Assembly (NCBI GenBank): GCA_963844235.1
Contig: CAWJNF010000002.1
Coordinates: 1 to 64,000 of the forward strand
From: CAWJNF01 sp963844235
GTDB taxonomy: Bacteria; Actinomycetota; Thermoleophilia; Gaiellales; Gaiellaceae
DNA: 64,000 nt
Direction of reading: 5' to 3'
Shown here: positions 24,348 through 33,876 of the stretch, piece by piece
Numbering within the stretch: position 1 is the first letter of the stretch
How the letters are laid out: each line of letters opens with the position of its first letter
Translations under genes and position numbers: made by a program
Notes under the pieces: generated by a model
Told to the model about the DNA's origin: nothing
Seen by the model: the letters and a program-made list of their open reading frames with translations, nothing else
Database searches by the model: none

Positions 24348-25547
24348 CTACTGTTGCCAGGCGAGCGTCGCGGCGCCGATCGGCAGCACGTACGACGGCG
24401 TCGAACGCACGGCGCCTGCGATCCGGATCTCCCCGCTGCCCGAGACCGCGAACCAGGCCCCATCCGGCGACCACGCGAAGCCGTCCTGGATCACGGGCCG
24501 CAACACGGGGTCGAGGGTCGCCGAGTCGAGAAGCATCAGGGGAACGCCGAGGCCATACGCTCCGACCGCGAGCTCACGGCCACCCGGGCTGAACCGCACG
24601 ATCTCGCCGAAGCGGAGGTTCCCGAACGGATAGGCGAGTCCGCGGAGGGAGACCGCCTGCTCGAGCCGGCCCTCGCGCCAGAGCTCGAGGACCACCCGCG
24701 GCATCGAGGGAATCGGGACGAGGTCGACGCCGGCCTGACCCAGGCCGCTCTCGGCCGATGGTTGGTCGCCCGAGTCCTGGCCGAACGGCCCCGGCTGCCT
24801 CGTCGCCTCGGATACCAGGTCGGCGAGCGTCTGCGGACCCGCTGCCACCACGACGGCCAGCAATCCGTCGTCGCGCTGGTCGTACCCGAGCGTCTGGATC
24901 GTGCCGGCGGCGGGCGGCAGAGGCTGCCGGAGGGCCTCTTCGTCGAGGAGGACCGCCCCGTCGACCAGGAGCTCGCGACGATCGGGCTCGTTGACCGTGG
25001 TCAGCAGGCGGCCGTCCGCCGTGAAACGAGGTCGACAGCCTGGCACGCGCGCGAGCTCTTGCCCGTCACTGCCGGCTACGACGGTCGTGCCGTCCTCGGA
25101 GCACCAGGCGAGCCGGTCGCCCGTCGCCGACCAGGCGACGTCCCCGCGCGCGGTCCCGAGCCGGCGGACGAGACGAGGCCCGACCCCGAGCTGCGCCAGC
25201 CAGGCGTCGTACCCTTGCTCGGCCGCCGCGTCGTCGAGGACGACGACCGCCCGAGCGCCGTCCGGCGAGGGCCAGAACGAGCATCCGGTCGAGAGCGCCG
25301 TCGGCACGAGCGCGCCCGTCGGCAGCTCGAGCCGATGAAACTTGCACCCGTCGCTCGCGAAGAGCAGACGGCCCGGGAGCGCTCCCGGGGGCGGCATGTC
25401 CGGCCCTTCGAGCAGCGTGCCCTCGGCGAGCGCGGCGGCCGGCGCCCGAGCTCCTGCGGTGTCCTCCTCGCCCCCGAAGACGCCGTTGACGACGGCCGCG
25501 ATCCCGACGGCCAGCACGATCCCGATGACGAGCAGCGAGCGGATCAC
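24348..25547 (-). CDS. Membrane-anchored beta-propeller-like protein, unknown
   Basis: GTG at 25547 starts an N-terminal anchor (SLLVIGIVLAVGIAAVVNGVF). The remaining ~370 residues look like a propeller made of WD/TolB-type strands: CSFWPSPDGARAVVVL, DVAWSATGDRLAWCSEDGT, RPRFTADGRLLTTV, IVRFSPGGRELAVGAYG and FAWSPDGAWFAVSGS. Cysteines (SDGCKFHR, TGCSFW) may form a disulfide, fitting an extracytoplasmic site. No enzymatic motif is seen. It follows the reductase gene on the same strand at 33 bp, so the two may share a transcript. Function unknown. Confidence 0.7.
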   Translation of the reverse strand: MIRSLLVIGIVLAVGIAAVVNGVFGGEEDTAGARAPAAALAEGTLLEGPDMPPPGALPGRLLFASDGCKFHRLELPTGALVPTALSTGCSFWPSPDGARAVVVLDDAAAEQGYDAWLAQLGVGPRLVRRLGTARGDVAWSATGDRLAWCSEDGTTVVAGSDGQELARVPGCRPRFTADGRLLTTVNEPDRRELLVDGAVLLDEEALRQPLPPAAGTIQTLGYDQRDDGLLAVVVAAGPQTLADLVSEATRQPGPFGQDSGDQPSAESGLGQAGVDLVPIPSMPRVVLELWREGRLEQAVSLRGLAYPFGNLRFGEIVRFSPGGRELAVGAYGLGVPLMLLDSATLDPVLRPVIQDGFAWSPDGAWFAVSGSGEIRIAGAVRSTPSYVLPIGAATLAWQQ

Positions 25548-25580
25548 GCCCGATCGACCCAATCGTACTGCGGCCCAGGA

Positions 25581-26567
25581 TCAGGCAACGTCGAGGACGA
25601 GCTTGCCGAAGTGCTCCCCAGCCTCGAGACGAGCGTGTGCGGCGGCCGCCTCGGCGAGCGGGCGCACGCTGTCGACCACCGGCGCCCAGCCGCCGGCATC
25701 GACCGCCTGCAGGACAGCCGCGAAGTCGCGCGCGCTGCCCATCGTCGTGCCGAGGATCGAGAACTGGCCGAAGTAGATCGGCCGCACCTCGAGCTCGACC
25801 GTCGCGCCCGCCGTCGCCCCGAAGACGACGAGCCGGCCACCGGGACGCAGGCAGCGCAGCGAGTCCGGCCAGGTCGTCCCGACCGAGTCGACGACGACGT
25901 CGACGCCCTCCCCGCCGGCCAGGGCACGAACCTCGTCCACCCAGCCACCGTCCGTGTAGTCGACACCCGCCTCGGCGCCGAGCTCCCGCGCGCGCTCGAT
26001 CTTCTCACCGCTCGACGAGGTGACGAGAACTCGCGCCCCTGCCCGGTGCGCGAGCGAGACGGCGAAGGTCGAGACGCCGCTGCCGGCACCGAGCACGAGC
26101 ACCGTCTCGTCGGCGCGCAGGCCGGCCCGGCTGAAGAGCGCCCGGTAGGCGGTCAGCCCGGCGAGGGGGAACGCGGCCGCCTCGTGCCAGGAGAGCCGCG
26201 CCGGCTTCGGATAGACGTTCTCGGCCGGCACCACGATCAGCTCCGCGTAGGTCCCGTCCGTCGGGCCGCCGAGGATCTCGTAGCCGTGGCCGGGCGCCTC
26301 CTCACGGTCGCCCCAGCGCAGCGAGGGAAAGATCACGACCTCCTCGCCGGTGTCGCGCCGGACACCGGCGCCGTCGGAGCCGAGAATGAGCGGGAGCGGG
26401 AAGCGCTGCGCCGGGTTGGCGCCCTTGCGCAGGGCCGTGTCGCGCCGGTTGAGCGCCGCGGCGCGGAGCTCGACGAGGACCTCGCCCGGGCCGGGCTGCG
26501 GATCCGGGACCTCCTGGTGGACGAGGACCGAGGGCTCGCCGAAATCGATGAGGACGGCGGCGTGCAT
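25581..26567 (-). CDS. Zinc-independent MDR oxidoreductase (quinone-reductase-like)
   Basis: The 328-residue protein belongs to the medium-chain dehydrogenase family: GEVLVELRAAALNRRDTALR, LILGSDGAGV, then the NADPH Rossmann segment TVLVLGAGSGVSTFAVSLA and VDVVVDSVGTTWPDSLRCL with GGRLVVFGATAG. The usual catalytic-zinc Cys and structural four-Cys lobe are absent, as in quinone oxidoreductases. It likely reduces quinones or enones with NADPH. The start abuts the stop of the cupin gene (26567/26568), so the two form an operon. Confidence 0.88.
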   Translation of the reverse strand: MHAAVLIDFGEPSVLVHQEVPDPQPGPGEVLVELRAAALNRRDTALRKGANPAQRFPLPLILGSDGAGVRRDTGEEVVIFPSLRWGDREEAPGHGYEILGGPTDGTYAELIVVPAENVYPKPARLSWHEAAAFPLAGLTAYRALFSRAGLRADETVLVLGAGSGVSTFAVSLAHRAGARVLVTSSSGEKIERARELGAEAGVDYTDGGWVDEVRALAGGEGVDVVVDSVGTTWPDSLRCLRPGGRLVVFGATAGATVELEVRPIYFGQFSILGTTMGSARDFAAVLQAVDAGGWAPVVDSVRPLAEAAAAHARLEAGEHFGKLVLDVA

Positions 26568-26969
26568 CTACGACCGCAACGACGCCCAGGGCTCCTGGGT
26601 CGCGACGTCGACGAGCTCGTAGCCCTCGGCGCCGACGCAGGGCCCGAGCACGACGGTGAGCCGGACGGTCTCGGCTCCCGTGTTGAAGGAAGCGTGTACG
26701 AGATCGGGCGGGATGAAGACGGCGTCGCCGGGCCCGAGCTCGCTGCTCTCCCGTTCGAGCCACTGCTCGACTCGTCCCTCACGCACCCAGATGACCTCCT
26801 CCTGCTGCGGATGCTTGTGGAAGTCGTGGCCGAACCCCGGCTCGAGCGTGACGTCGATGACGACGAGCTGCTCGGCGCCGGTGGAGGGCGGATGGCTGAC
26901 CCAGCCCAGCTCGCCCCAGTCGAGGCGCTCGCGTTGCACGCCGGCGCCGTCGATGAACGTCCCGCCCAT
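26568..26969 (-). CDS. Single-domain cupin protein
   Basis: The 133-residue product keeps the cupin metal motifs: HDFHKHPQQEEVIWVREGRVEQW (His, His, Glu) and GPGDAVFIPPDLVHASFN (His). ATG at 26969 follows AAGGAGGG. This subfamily includes dioxygenases and sugar isomerases, so no substrate is named. The gene directly precedes an MDR reductase with no gap and probably supports the same small-molecule pathway. Two palindromic repeats lie immediately 5' of it. Confidence 0.8.
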   Translation of the reverse strand: MGGTFIDGAGVQRERLDWGELGWVSHPPSTGAEQLVVIDVTLEPGFGHDFHKHPQQEEVIWVREGRVEQWLERESSELGPGDAVFIPPDLVHASFNTGAETVRLTVVLGPCVGAEGYELVDVATQEPWASLRS

Positions 26970-26988
26970 TTATCCCTCCTTGGAGTGC

Positions 26989-27043
26989 GGGCCGGATGAG
27001 ATCCGGCGCCTACGGTCGGGGCCGGATGAGATCCGGCCCCTAC
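26989..27043 (+). repeat. 25-bp palindromic repeats, copies 3 and 4, 30 bp apart
   Basis: Copy 3 (26989-27013) has one stem mismatch (CGGCGCC); copy 4 (27019-27043) is a perfect consensus. Both face the same way and lie between the cupin and Tm-1-like genes. Confidence 0.9.
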
Positions 27044-27054
27044 AGCCATCCCGG

Positions 27055-27883
27055 TCACAGCGCGACCGCAATCGACTTGAACCGCCGCATGTTCTCGGTC
27101 ATCGCCACCTCGGTCGGAAGGCGTTCCATGCTCGAGGCGCCGAAGAAGCCGACGACGCCGTCCGTCCGCTCGAGCACGTAGGCGGCGTCCTCCGGCTCGG
27201 CGATCGGACCGCCGTGGCAGAGCACGAGGACGTCAGGGTCGTACCGCGGCGGCGGCGTCGTGCATCGACTGGATCATCTCCACGCACTCGTCGAGCGTCC
27301 TGGCCGTCTGGGCGCCGATCGAGCCCTTCGTGGTCAGCCCCATGTGCGGGACGAGGACGTCGGCGCCGGCCTCCGCCATCGCCCGCGCCTGATCGGCATC
27401 GAAAACGTACGGGCACGTGAGCAGATCGAGCTCGTGCGCCGTCCGGATCATCTCGACCTCGAGCTCATAGCCCATGCCGGTCTCCTCGAGGTTCAGGCGG
27501 AAGACCCCGTCGATGAGCCCGACCGTCGGGAAGTTCTGGACGCCCGCGAAGCCGAGCTCCTCGAGACCGCGCAGGAACACGGGCATGAGCCGGAACGGGT
27601 CGGTGCCGCACACGCCGGCCAACACAGGCGTCTCGCGGACGATCGGGAGCACTTCGGCCGCCATCTCGACGACGATCGCGTTCGCGTCGCCGTACGGCAT
27701 GAGGCCGGCGAGCGAGCCGCGGCCCGCCATCCGGTACCGGCCCGAGTTGTAGATGATGATGAGGTCACCACCGCCGGCCTCGGCGCACTTGGCCGAGAGG
27801 CCCGTGCCGGCGCCCGCGCCGATGATCGGGCGTCCTTCTGCGACCTGCGCACGGAGCCGCTCGAGCGCTTCCAGGCGATTCAC
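27055..27883 (-). CDS. TIM-barrel protein like the C-terminal half of Tm-1 (PEP-hydrolase-like), one extra base
   Basis: ATG at 27883. The product reads GRPIIGAGAGTGLSAKCAEAGG, then FRLNLEETGMGYELEVEMIR, DADQARAMAEAGADVLVPHMG and GGPIAEPEDAAYVLERT, ending FKSIAVAL. This matches the TIM-barrel family that forms the C-terminal domain of plant Tm-1 proteins. An extra C at about 27237 (GTACGACCCTGAC) puts the last 60 residues in another frame; removing it gives ~275 residues. Its partner domain, UPF0261, is encoded upstream at 28312-29529 as a separate gene. Enzymatic activity unknown. Confidence 0.78.
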
Positions 27884-28035
27884 GCCAGCATCCTACGAGC
27901 TAGCGGAGAGCCCGTCCAGGGGATCCGGGGCGACGTCTAGGGGAATCCCTCTAGCTCCGGCGCCGGCCGCTTCCTACCCTGAACCGTCACTTCCCAGCAG
28001 TTGGCGAGGCTGCGGCGCCGACGAAAGGAGCAGCC

Positions 28036-28227
28036 ATGCGAGGAGCAGCAGGAGGAGCGCGGGGTGCGAGCGCCGCGGCCCGGCATCTACCGCCCAGGGC
28101 CGTCGAGCCGATCGTCGAGCCTGTCCAGGAGGACTGGAGCGCGACGGACAGACGGCTCGGCCGTAGCTCCGTGCCGCCGCGCCAGAAGAGGCCCCAGCGC
28201 GCGCAGCTCCCGGTCACAGTGCTCTGA
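28036..28227 (+). CDS. Small basic protein, hypothetical
   Basis: ATG at 28036 follows AAAGGAGCAGCC, the identical ribosome-site string used by the hydrolase gene at 12805. The 63-residue product is Arg/Ala/Gly-rich (GGARGASAAARHLPPR), then VEPIVEPVQEDWSATDRRLG, and has no hydrophobic span. No family is known. The strong, exact ribosome site is the main evidence. A palindromic, degenerate repeat region begins 20 bp after its stop. Confidence 0.45.
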   Translation: MRGAAGGARGASAAARHLPPRAVEPIVEPVQEDWSATDRRLGRSSVPPRQKRPQRAQLPVTVL

Positions 28228-28311
28228 ACGCGATCGAGGGGTCGGGTCTGGTCCGGCCCGGTCGGGCCGCCCGGGCCGGACGAGGCCCGGCCCCACATCC
28301 GCAGCCCGCGG

Positions 28312-29529
28312 CTACGCCGTGGGCTGCGCGATCATCTCGTGCAGGCGCTCCGCCATGGCGCGCGCGAACACCGGATCGTTGACGTCGAGCTCAAGCCAAT
28401 GCGCCTCGACCCGGGGGTCGAGGTGCTCGCGCAGGGCCCCGAAGAGCGCCTCGTCGGCCGCCGCGTCGTGGAAGGGCTGGCCGTCGACGGCGATCATGGA
28501 CACGCCGCGCAGCGGGACGAAGAGCGCCGTCGGGCCTCTCGCCGCGTTCAGCTTGGACGCGACCGCCGCCCGAGCTCGGCGCACTCCTCGGGCGTGGTGC
28601 GCATCAGCGTCACGGTCGGGTTGTGGACGTAGAGGTTCCGACCGGCGAACTGCGGCGGAACCGTGTCGCGCGGGCCGAAGTTGACCATGTCGAGCGCACC
28701 CAGCGAGACGACCTGCGGGATCGCCGAGCGCGCCTGCGGCCTCGAGCCGATCGGGCCCCGCCGAGAGCACGCCGCCGACGAGATCGTCCGCGAGTTCCGT
28801 CGTCGTCACGTCGAGCGACGCGATGACGAAGCCGCCGCGCATGAGCGCCTCCATCGACTGGCCGCCCGTGCCCGTCGCATGGAATACCAGCACCTCGTAG
28901 CCGAGCTCCTCCAGGCGCTCGCGCGCGGCGGTCACGCACGGCGTCGTGACGCCGAACATCGACGCGGCCACCAGCGGGCGCGCCTGTCCGAGGGACGGCG
29001 TCGTCGCCTTCGCCATGCCGGCGATCGCGCCGGCCGCGTTCGAGAGGATGCGGGCGGACACCTGGTTGATGCCGGCGATGTCGACGACCGAGTACGTCAT
29101 CGTGACGTCGACGGCACCGACGTACGGCCGGGTGTCGCCCGAGGCGAGCGTCGAGACCATCAGCTTCGGCATGCCCACCGGGAGCTCGCGCATCGCATGC
29201 GTCGCGATCGACGAGCCGCCCGAGCCGCCGAGGGCAGCGACCCCGTCGAGGCGTCCCTCGGCGTGGAGCCGTTTCACGACCGCTGCCGCCCCCCGTGCCA
29301 TCGCCTCGACGGCCGCCCCGCGGTCACCCTCGGCGGCGAGCGCCGTGACGTCCGCGCCGGCGGCCGGCGCGACCTCCGCGCGCCCGACGTCCGCGGCGAT
29401 CGACGGCTCGCCGAGGACGCCGACGTCGACGAGCAGGACATCGCAGCCGTGCTCGCGCACGCGGTCGGCAAGGAAGGCGTACTCCTGCCCCTTCGTGTCC
29501 AGAGTCCCGATGAGGACGACGGTCGGCAT
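28312..29529 (-). CDS. UPF0261 (Tm-1 N-terminal-like) protein, two compensating frame errors
   Basis: ATG at 29529 (MPTVVLIGTLDTKGQEYAFL) is chosen over the longer frame that reads through a repeat. The protein has GGSGGSSIATHAMRELPVG and PLVAASMFGVTTPCV, the UPF0261 signature. Between about 28722 and 28567 the frame is wrong: one extra C on the plus strand and then one missing base, so ~50 residues are garbled; correcting both restores IPQVVSLGALDMVNFGPRD and PEECAELGRAVASKLN, near ~405 residues. In plants this domain is fused to the TIM-barrel encoded next door. It is a nucleotide-binding fold; its bacterial role is unknown. Confidence 0.8.
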   Translation of the reverse strand: MPTVVLIGTLDTKGQEYAFLADRVREHGCDVLLVDVGVLGEPSIAADVGRAEVAPAAGADVTALAAEGDRGAAVEAMARGAAAVVKRLHAEGRLDGVAALGGSGGSSIATHAMRELPVGMPKLMVSTLASGDTRPYVGAVDVTMTYSVVDIAGINQVSARILSNAAGAIAGMAKATTPSLGQARPLVAASMFGVTTPCVTAARERLEELGYEVLVFHATGTGGQSMEALMRGGFVIASLDVTTTELADDLVGGVLSAGPDRLEAAGALGDPAGRLAGCARHGQLRPARHGSAAVRRSEPLRPQPDRDADAHHARGVRRARAAVASKLNAARGPTALFVPLRGVSMIAVDGQPFHDAAADEALFGALREHLDPRVEAHWLELDVNDPVFARAMAERLHEMIAQPTA

Positions 29530-29543
29530 GAGGTCGGCGGGGC

Positions 29544-29696
29544 GGGCCGGATGAGATCCGGCCCCTACACCCTCCCCGGAACACACCGGTTGCTCATATC
29601 GGCTGGCGGGCCGGATGAGATCCGGCCCCTACACCCTCCCCGGAACGCACTGGTTGCTCATATCGGCTGGCGGGCCGGATGAGATCCGGCCCCTAC
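29544..29696 (+). repeat. Three copies of a 64-bp unit, each carrying the palindromic repeat
   Basis: Perfect 25-bp palindromes start at 29544, 29608 and 29672, exactly 64 bp apart. The spacers between them (ACCCTCCCCGGAAC, GGTTGCTCATATCGGCTGGC) differ at only two or three bases, so the whole unit was tandemly copied recently. Confidence 0.9.
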
Positions 29697-29699
29697 ACG

Positions 29700-29730
29700 G
29701 CACGAATGAGCGGCTGCCGGTCATTCGTGC
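29700..29730 (-). terminator. Hairpin at the livF 3' end
   Basis: GCACGAATGA and TCATTCGTGC form a perfect 10-bp stem around an 11-nt loop. The livF stop lies in one arm. No T-run follows, so termination strength is unknown. Confidence 0.55.
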
Positions 29731-30450
29731 TGTACGCGGGTGACGCCGAGGAAGCGCTGCTGCAGGTCGGGGTCGGTCTGCAGCGCTTCCGCGGTCGTCT
29801 CGGTGAAGATGGTGCCCGCCACCATGACGAGCTGGCGGTCCGCGACCGCGGTCGCGACGCCGAGATTCTGCTCGATCAGCAGGAGGTTCATCCCCTCGCT
29901 CGACGAGCGTCTTCAGCGTCTCGACGAGGCCCTCGACGATCGTCGGCGCGAGACCCTCGGACGGCTCGTCCATGATCAGCAGCTTCGGGTTCGTGAGCAG
30001 CGCCCGGCCGATCGCGAGCATCTGCTGCTCGCCACCGGAGAGCTGCATGCCGCCGTTCCTGCGCCGCTCGGCCAACCTGGGGAACAGCTCGTAGATCGAG
30101 CCGACCGTCCAGCGGCCGCCGCCGTTCGACCTGATCATGCGCAGGTGCTCGTCGACGGAGAGGGAGGGGAAGAGCCGCCGGCCCTGGGGCACGTACCCGA
30201 GGCCTTCGCGGGCGATCAGGTGCGACGACTTGCCCACGAGCTCCGTCCCGCCGAACACGACCGAGCCCGTCGCTCGGGGCGGCACGAGGCCCAGGATGAC
30301 CTTGCAGAGCGTCGTCTTTCCCATGCCGTTGCGCCCGATGATCGCCACGGGATCGGAGCCCATCTCGAACTCGACTCCCTGGAGGACGTGGGACTGGCCG
30401 TAGTAGGCGTCGAGGCCCTTGACGGCGAGCACGGGCTTACTCGTCGTCAT
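29721..30450 (-). CDS. livF: Branched-chain amino-acid-type ABC transporter ATPase LivF, one extra base
   Basis: ATG at 30450. Walker A GRNGMGKTTL, ABC signature MQLSGGEQQMLAIGRAL, Walker B LLIMDEPSEGLAP. At about 29893 a fourth C in ATCCCC shifts the frame after TLVERG; removing it gives MNLLLIEQNLGVATAV, ending in QQRFLGVT and TGA at 29721, a normal ~240 residues. It overlaps the livG end by 14 bp. It is the second ATPase of a high-affinity uptake system for branched-chain amino acids or similar compounds. Lesion looks like an error. Confidence 0.9.
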
Positions 30451-31230
30451 AGTGACCCTTCCCGAGATAGAGGTCATGGACGAGCTCGTTCGCCCGGATC
30501 TCGGCCGGCGTGCCCTCGACGATCACGCGGCCGTCGTGCATCATCGTCACGTACTCGGCCACGGTCAGGGCGACGTCCATGTCGTGCTCGATCAAGAGCA
30601 GCGTGATCGAGCGGTCGAGGGCGATCAGCATCTCCGTGAGCTTCAGCCGCTCGGTCCGGGAAAGCCCGGCGGCGGGCTCGTCGAGCATCATCAGGCGCGG
30701 CTCGCCGGCGAGCGCCATCCCCACCTCGAGCTGACGCTGCTCGCCGTGCGAGAGGTTCTTCACGAGCTCGCCGGTGACGGGCTCGAGCCCGACGCGGCTC
30801 GGCGATCTCGCGGGCCTCGCTCGCGCAGGCGGCCGTCTCGGGAGCGCAAGAGGACCGGCCGCAGATGCCCTCCCTGCTTGCCGATGAGCGACAGGTAGAG
30901 GTTGTCCTCGACGGAGAGGCCGAGGAAGAGCCGGGAGGTCTGGTACGTGCGGGTCAGGCCCATTCCGACCCGCCGGCGGGCCGGCAGGTACGTGACGTCC
31001 CGCCCGAACAGCTCGATCGTTCCCGCCGTCGGCGGGAACTCGCCGGCGATGACGTTGAAGAGCGTCGTCTTGCCGGCGCCGTTCGGGCCGAGGATGGCTC
31101 GACGCTCGCCGGGACGGACGTCGAGGTCGACGCCGTTGACGGCCTGCAGGCCGCCGAAGCGCCGGCCGATCCCCCGCAAGCGGAGGATCGGCTCGGCGCT
31201 TTCGGTCTCCGGTGCCGCTGCTACGGACAC
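30437..31230 (-). CDS. livG: LivG ABC transporter ATPase, two extra bases
   Basis: ATG at 31230 (MSVAAAPETESAEPILRLRG). Walker A GPNGAGKTTLFN and the Q-loop region TRTYQTSRLF are in the first part; the signature NLSHGEQRQLEVGMALAG, Walker B LMMLDEPAAGLSRTE and H-loop LLIEHDMD are in a second frame. Extra bases at about 30825 and 30796 break the frame across REIAER-VGLEPVTGELVKN. With both removed the protein is ~263 residues, normal for LivG. It pairs with LivF as the motor of the transporter. Both halves are fully conserved, so sequence errors are likely. Confidence 0.88.
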
Positions 31231-31252
31231 CGCATGTCCAGGCGGCTCTGGG

Positions 31253-32750
31253 TCACCCTCCGAGCGCCTCCGCGGTTATCGCCTCCGTCCAGGGGCCGGG
31301 AGTGCCTGCCGTGCACTCCGGGTTCGTGCGATCCGGTGTTGGCGTGTCGGCCGAGAACGCACCGGCGAAGGTCTGGTCGACCTGCTCGGCTGTGGCGAGC
31401 GTCTTGACCTCGATGACGCCGTCACCGTTCTCGTCCTGGAGTTGCTGGAGGTAGTTGTTGCCGACGGCCTGCCGGTTCTCGTCCAGCGTGACCTGCCCGA
31501 ACGGCGTGTCGAGCACGAATCCCGCGAGCTCGGCCTGGAACGCCGCCGGATCGTCGTAGCCTCCCTGTGACTCGATCGTCTGCAGCACCGCCTCGGTGTT
31601 GCTCCAATAGTTGAAGAGGAAGATACTCGGTGCGTTGACGCCGAAGTCGGGCCAGGCCGCGTTGATCCGGTCGACGAAGTCGAGATATGCCGGATCCTGC
31701 GAATCGCCCGCGGTCGAGCCGGCGGTGACGACGCCGACAATGCGGTCGCCGAGCTCCTCCTGGATGATCGGGTCGGTCATGAAGACGCCGCCCATGATCT
31801 GGTCGGCGAGGTTGCCCTGGAGCTGGGTGTACTGGTTCACGAATGCGACCGTGCCCGTCCCCCCCACGCCGAGGAAGAAGCCGTCGACGTCGTCGGGTAT
31901 CTGGGCGATGAAGGACGAGTAGTCCTCCTCGCCGAGGGCAGGCCAGAACCGGTTCTCTGGCAACACCTGGCCGCCGAGCGAGCAGAACTCGGCCACGAAG
32001 CCCGCCACCTGCGTGTACGGGAAGTCATAGTCGTCTGCCAGGGTGGCGACGTTGCGCCAGCCGAGCACGTTGTAGGCGTAGGCGCCGAGGCCTGCCGTCC
32101 ACTGCGCTCCGTCCGTGTTGAAGCGGAAGAAGTTGGGCGACTGGACCTTGAGGGTCGTGTCCTGAGCGCCAGAGGTGCCGTTGACGAACGTGACGTCCGG
32201 GAACTCCTTGGAGTAGTTCGCCACGGCGATGCCCTCGCTGCCTGACAGCGGGCCAATGAGGATGTTCACGCCCTCCTGCTCGACGAGGCGCTTGGCCTCT
32301 TCGAGCGCCTTCTCGGGCGTGGCGTCCGAGCAGCCGTAGACGAACTCGATCGGGTGCCCGGCCACGACTGCGTTCTCGACGCCGGCCACGGGATCTGCCG
32401 GGTCGATCGGGGTCGCCCCTCGGTCGATGAACGCCAGCCCGAAGCCGGCGACGGTCTGCCCATTGAACGGACCGAACGCTCCTTCGCAGTTCGAGAGGTG
32501 ACCGATCTTGATCGGCGCGCCCTCCTCCGCGGGTGCGGCCGCGCCGGTCTCGGCGGGCGGCTCCGCGGGTCTCGGCGGGCGGCTCCGCAGGTGCGGGCTC
32601 GGCGGGTTCCGCCGGCGGCTCCGCAGGCGGTGCGGCCTCCTCGTCGTCTCCGCCGCAACCGGCGGCAACGACCGCCAATGCGAAGACGAGCAGGGCAAGC
32701 AGGAACCAGAGCCTGCGCTTGCCGTGCGCGCCACGTGGTGTGAACTTCAT
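31253..32750 (-). CDS. livK: LivK-type substrate-binding lipoprotein, one extra base
   Basis: ATG at 32750 gives KFTPRGAHGKRRLWFLLAL and lipobox VVAAGCGGDD, followed by a Pro/Ala/Glu linker. An extra C at about 32568 in GAGACCCGCGG breaks the linker; removing one C joins it to PIKIGHLSNCEGAFGPF and the periplasmic-binding fold (PIEFVYGCSDATPEKALEEA, GPLSGSEGIAVANY), ending at 31253. Corrected length ~498 residues. It captures the ligand outside the membrane for LivHM. The many acidic and aromatic residues do not identify the ligand. Confidence 0.88.
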
Positions 32751-32841
32751 GCAGCCCCCCTTCTCTCTCCTTTGACTTCGGTTACCCATTGCTAGGACGC
32801 CTGCGCCGTCCCCCTGTTAGCTCCGGCCGTTGCCTCCTTTC

Positions 32842-33876
32842 TCACCCACCGCCGGACTCCGGTGTGGGCTCTCCAGGGTCTGACGAGCCACGCCGTGACT
32901 GCCGCTTCGCGTAGCCCGTCACGGAGTCCCAGATCCCCACGAGGCCTCCCGGCGAGAGGAGGACGATAACGAAGAAGATGGCGCCGATCACCGTGTTGAA
33001 ACGCGCCCCGATGAAGTCGACCTGCCGCGTCGCGTTGTCGAGCACCACGAAGACGATCGCGCCGATCCAGGCCCCTTCGAGCCGGTAGAGGCCTCCGACG
33101 ACCGCGATGACGAGGACGTCGAGCGTGGCGCCGAGGTTGATGGCGCCGGGCGAGATGTTGCCGTTCCACCAGGTGAAGAGGATCCCGCCGATGCCGGCGA
33201 TGAAGGCGCCCACGCCGAACGCGAGGGTGCGGTGCAGCGCGACGTTGTACCCGAGAGCACGCATCCGGGTGGGCTCGTCGCGGATTCCCTGCAGCGTGAT
33301 TCCGAACGGCGTCCGGACGAGGTAGCGGATCAGTAGGAAAACCCCGACCGAGGCGATCAGACACGTGTAGTAGAGCGGATTCCCGCCCTGCTCGGGCGTC
33401 CCGATGAGCCCCGGCCGCTCGACGTTGTTGACGCCCCCGAAGCCCGAGAGCTGGTTCACCTTGCCGAAGAAGCCCTCGGTGAGCACGGCGAACGCGAGCG
33501 TGATCATGAGGAAGTAGATCCCGGCGGAGCGGCTCGAGATCGCGCCCATGAAGAGGCCGATGACGGTGGCCGCGACGAGGCCGACGATCGTGCCCACCCA
33601 CGGATGGAGGGCCACGGACGCGCCGCCCTCCGCCAGGACGAGGTTCGCCATGGTGAAGCCGGCGATGCCGTACAGCGCCGTCTGGGCAAGCGACACGCGG
33701 CCGCCATAGGCCGCCAGGAAGATGAGGCTCGAGGCCGCGATGCCGAGGAAGAGGGCCTTCGTGATGATCTGGTTGAGGTAGAAGTCGGTGAAGATCACGG
33801 GGCCGAGCGCACCGATCAGCAACACGACGGCCGCGATCGTCAAGCCGCGGCCGCGACCGGTCAGGGCATCTTTCAC
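32842..33876 (-). CDS. livM: LivM-type ABC permease
   Basis: The 344-residue protein has about nine spans and the permease motif FLAAYGGRVSLAQTALYGIAG, then SSRSAGIYFLMITLAFA and the cytoplasmic loop TPFGITLQGIRDEPTRMRAL, GAFIAGIGGILFTWWNG and VVGGLYRLEGAWIGAIVFV. These are LivM signatures. It overlaps the upstream livH by four bases (33873-33876) and lies 92 bp before livK. Intact. Confidence 0.93.
   Translation of the reverse strand: MKDALTGRGRGLTIAAVVLLIGALGPVIFTDFYLNQIITKALFLGIAASSLIFLAAYGGRVSLAQTALYGIAGFTMANLVLAEGGASVALHPWVGTIVGLVAATVIGLFMGAISSRSAGIYFLMITLAFAVLTEGFFGKVNQLSGFGGVNNVERPGLIGTPEQGGNPLYYTCLIASVGVFLLIRYLVRTPFGITLQGIRDEPTRMRALGYNVALHRTLAFGVGAFIAGIGGILFTWWNGNISPGAINLGATLDVLVIAVVGGLYRLEGAWIGAIVFVVLDNATRQVDFIGARFNTVIGAIFFVIVLLSPGGLVGIWDSVTGYAKRQSRRGSSDPGEPTPESGGG

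Noticed and set aside
24354..26999. An 881-codon rightward open frame
   Set aside because: It runs antisense through three convincing leftward genes and is Arg/Asp/Gly-rich without domains.
29544..29696. CRISPR array with 25-bp repeats
   Set aside because: The spacers are nearly identical and no cas gene is present.
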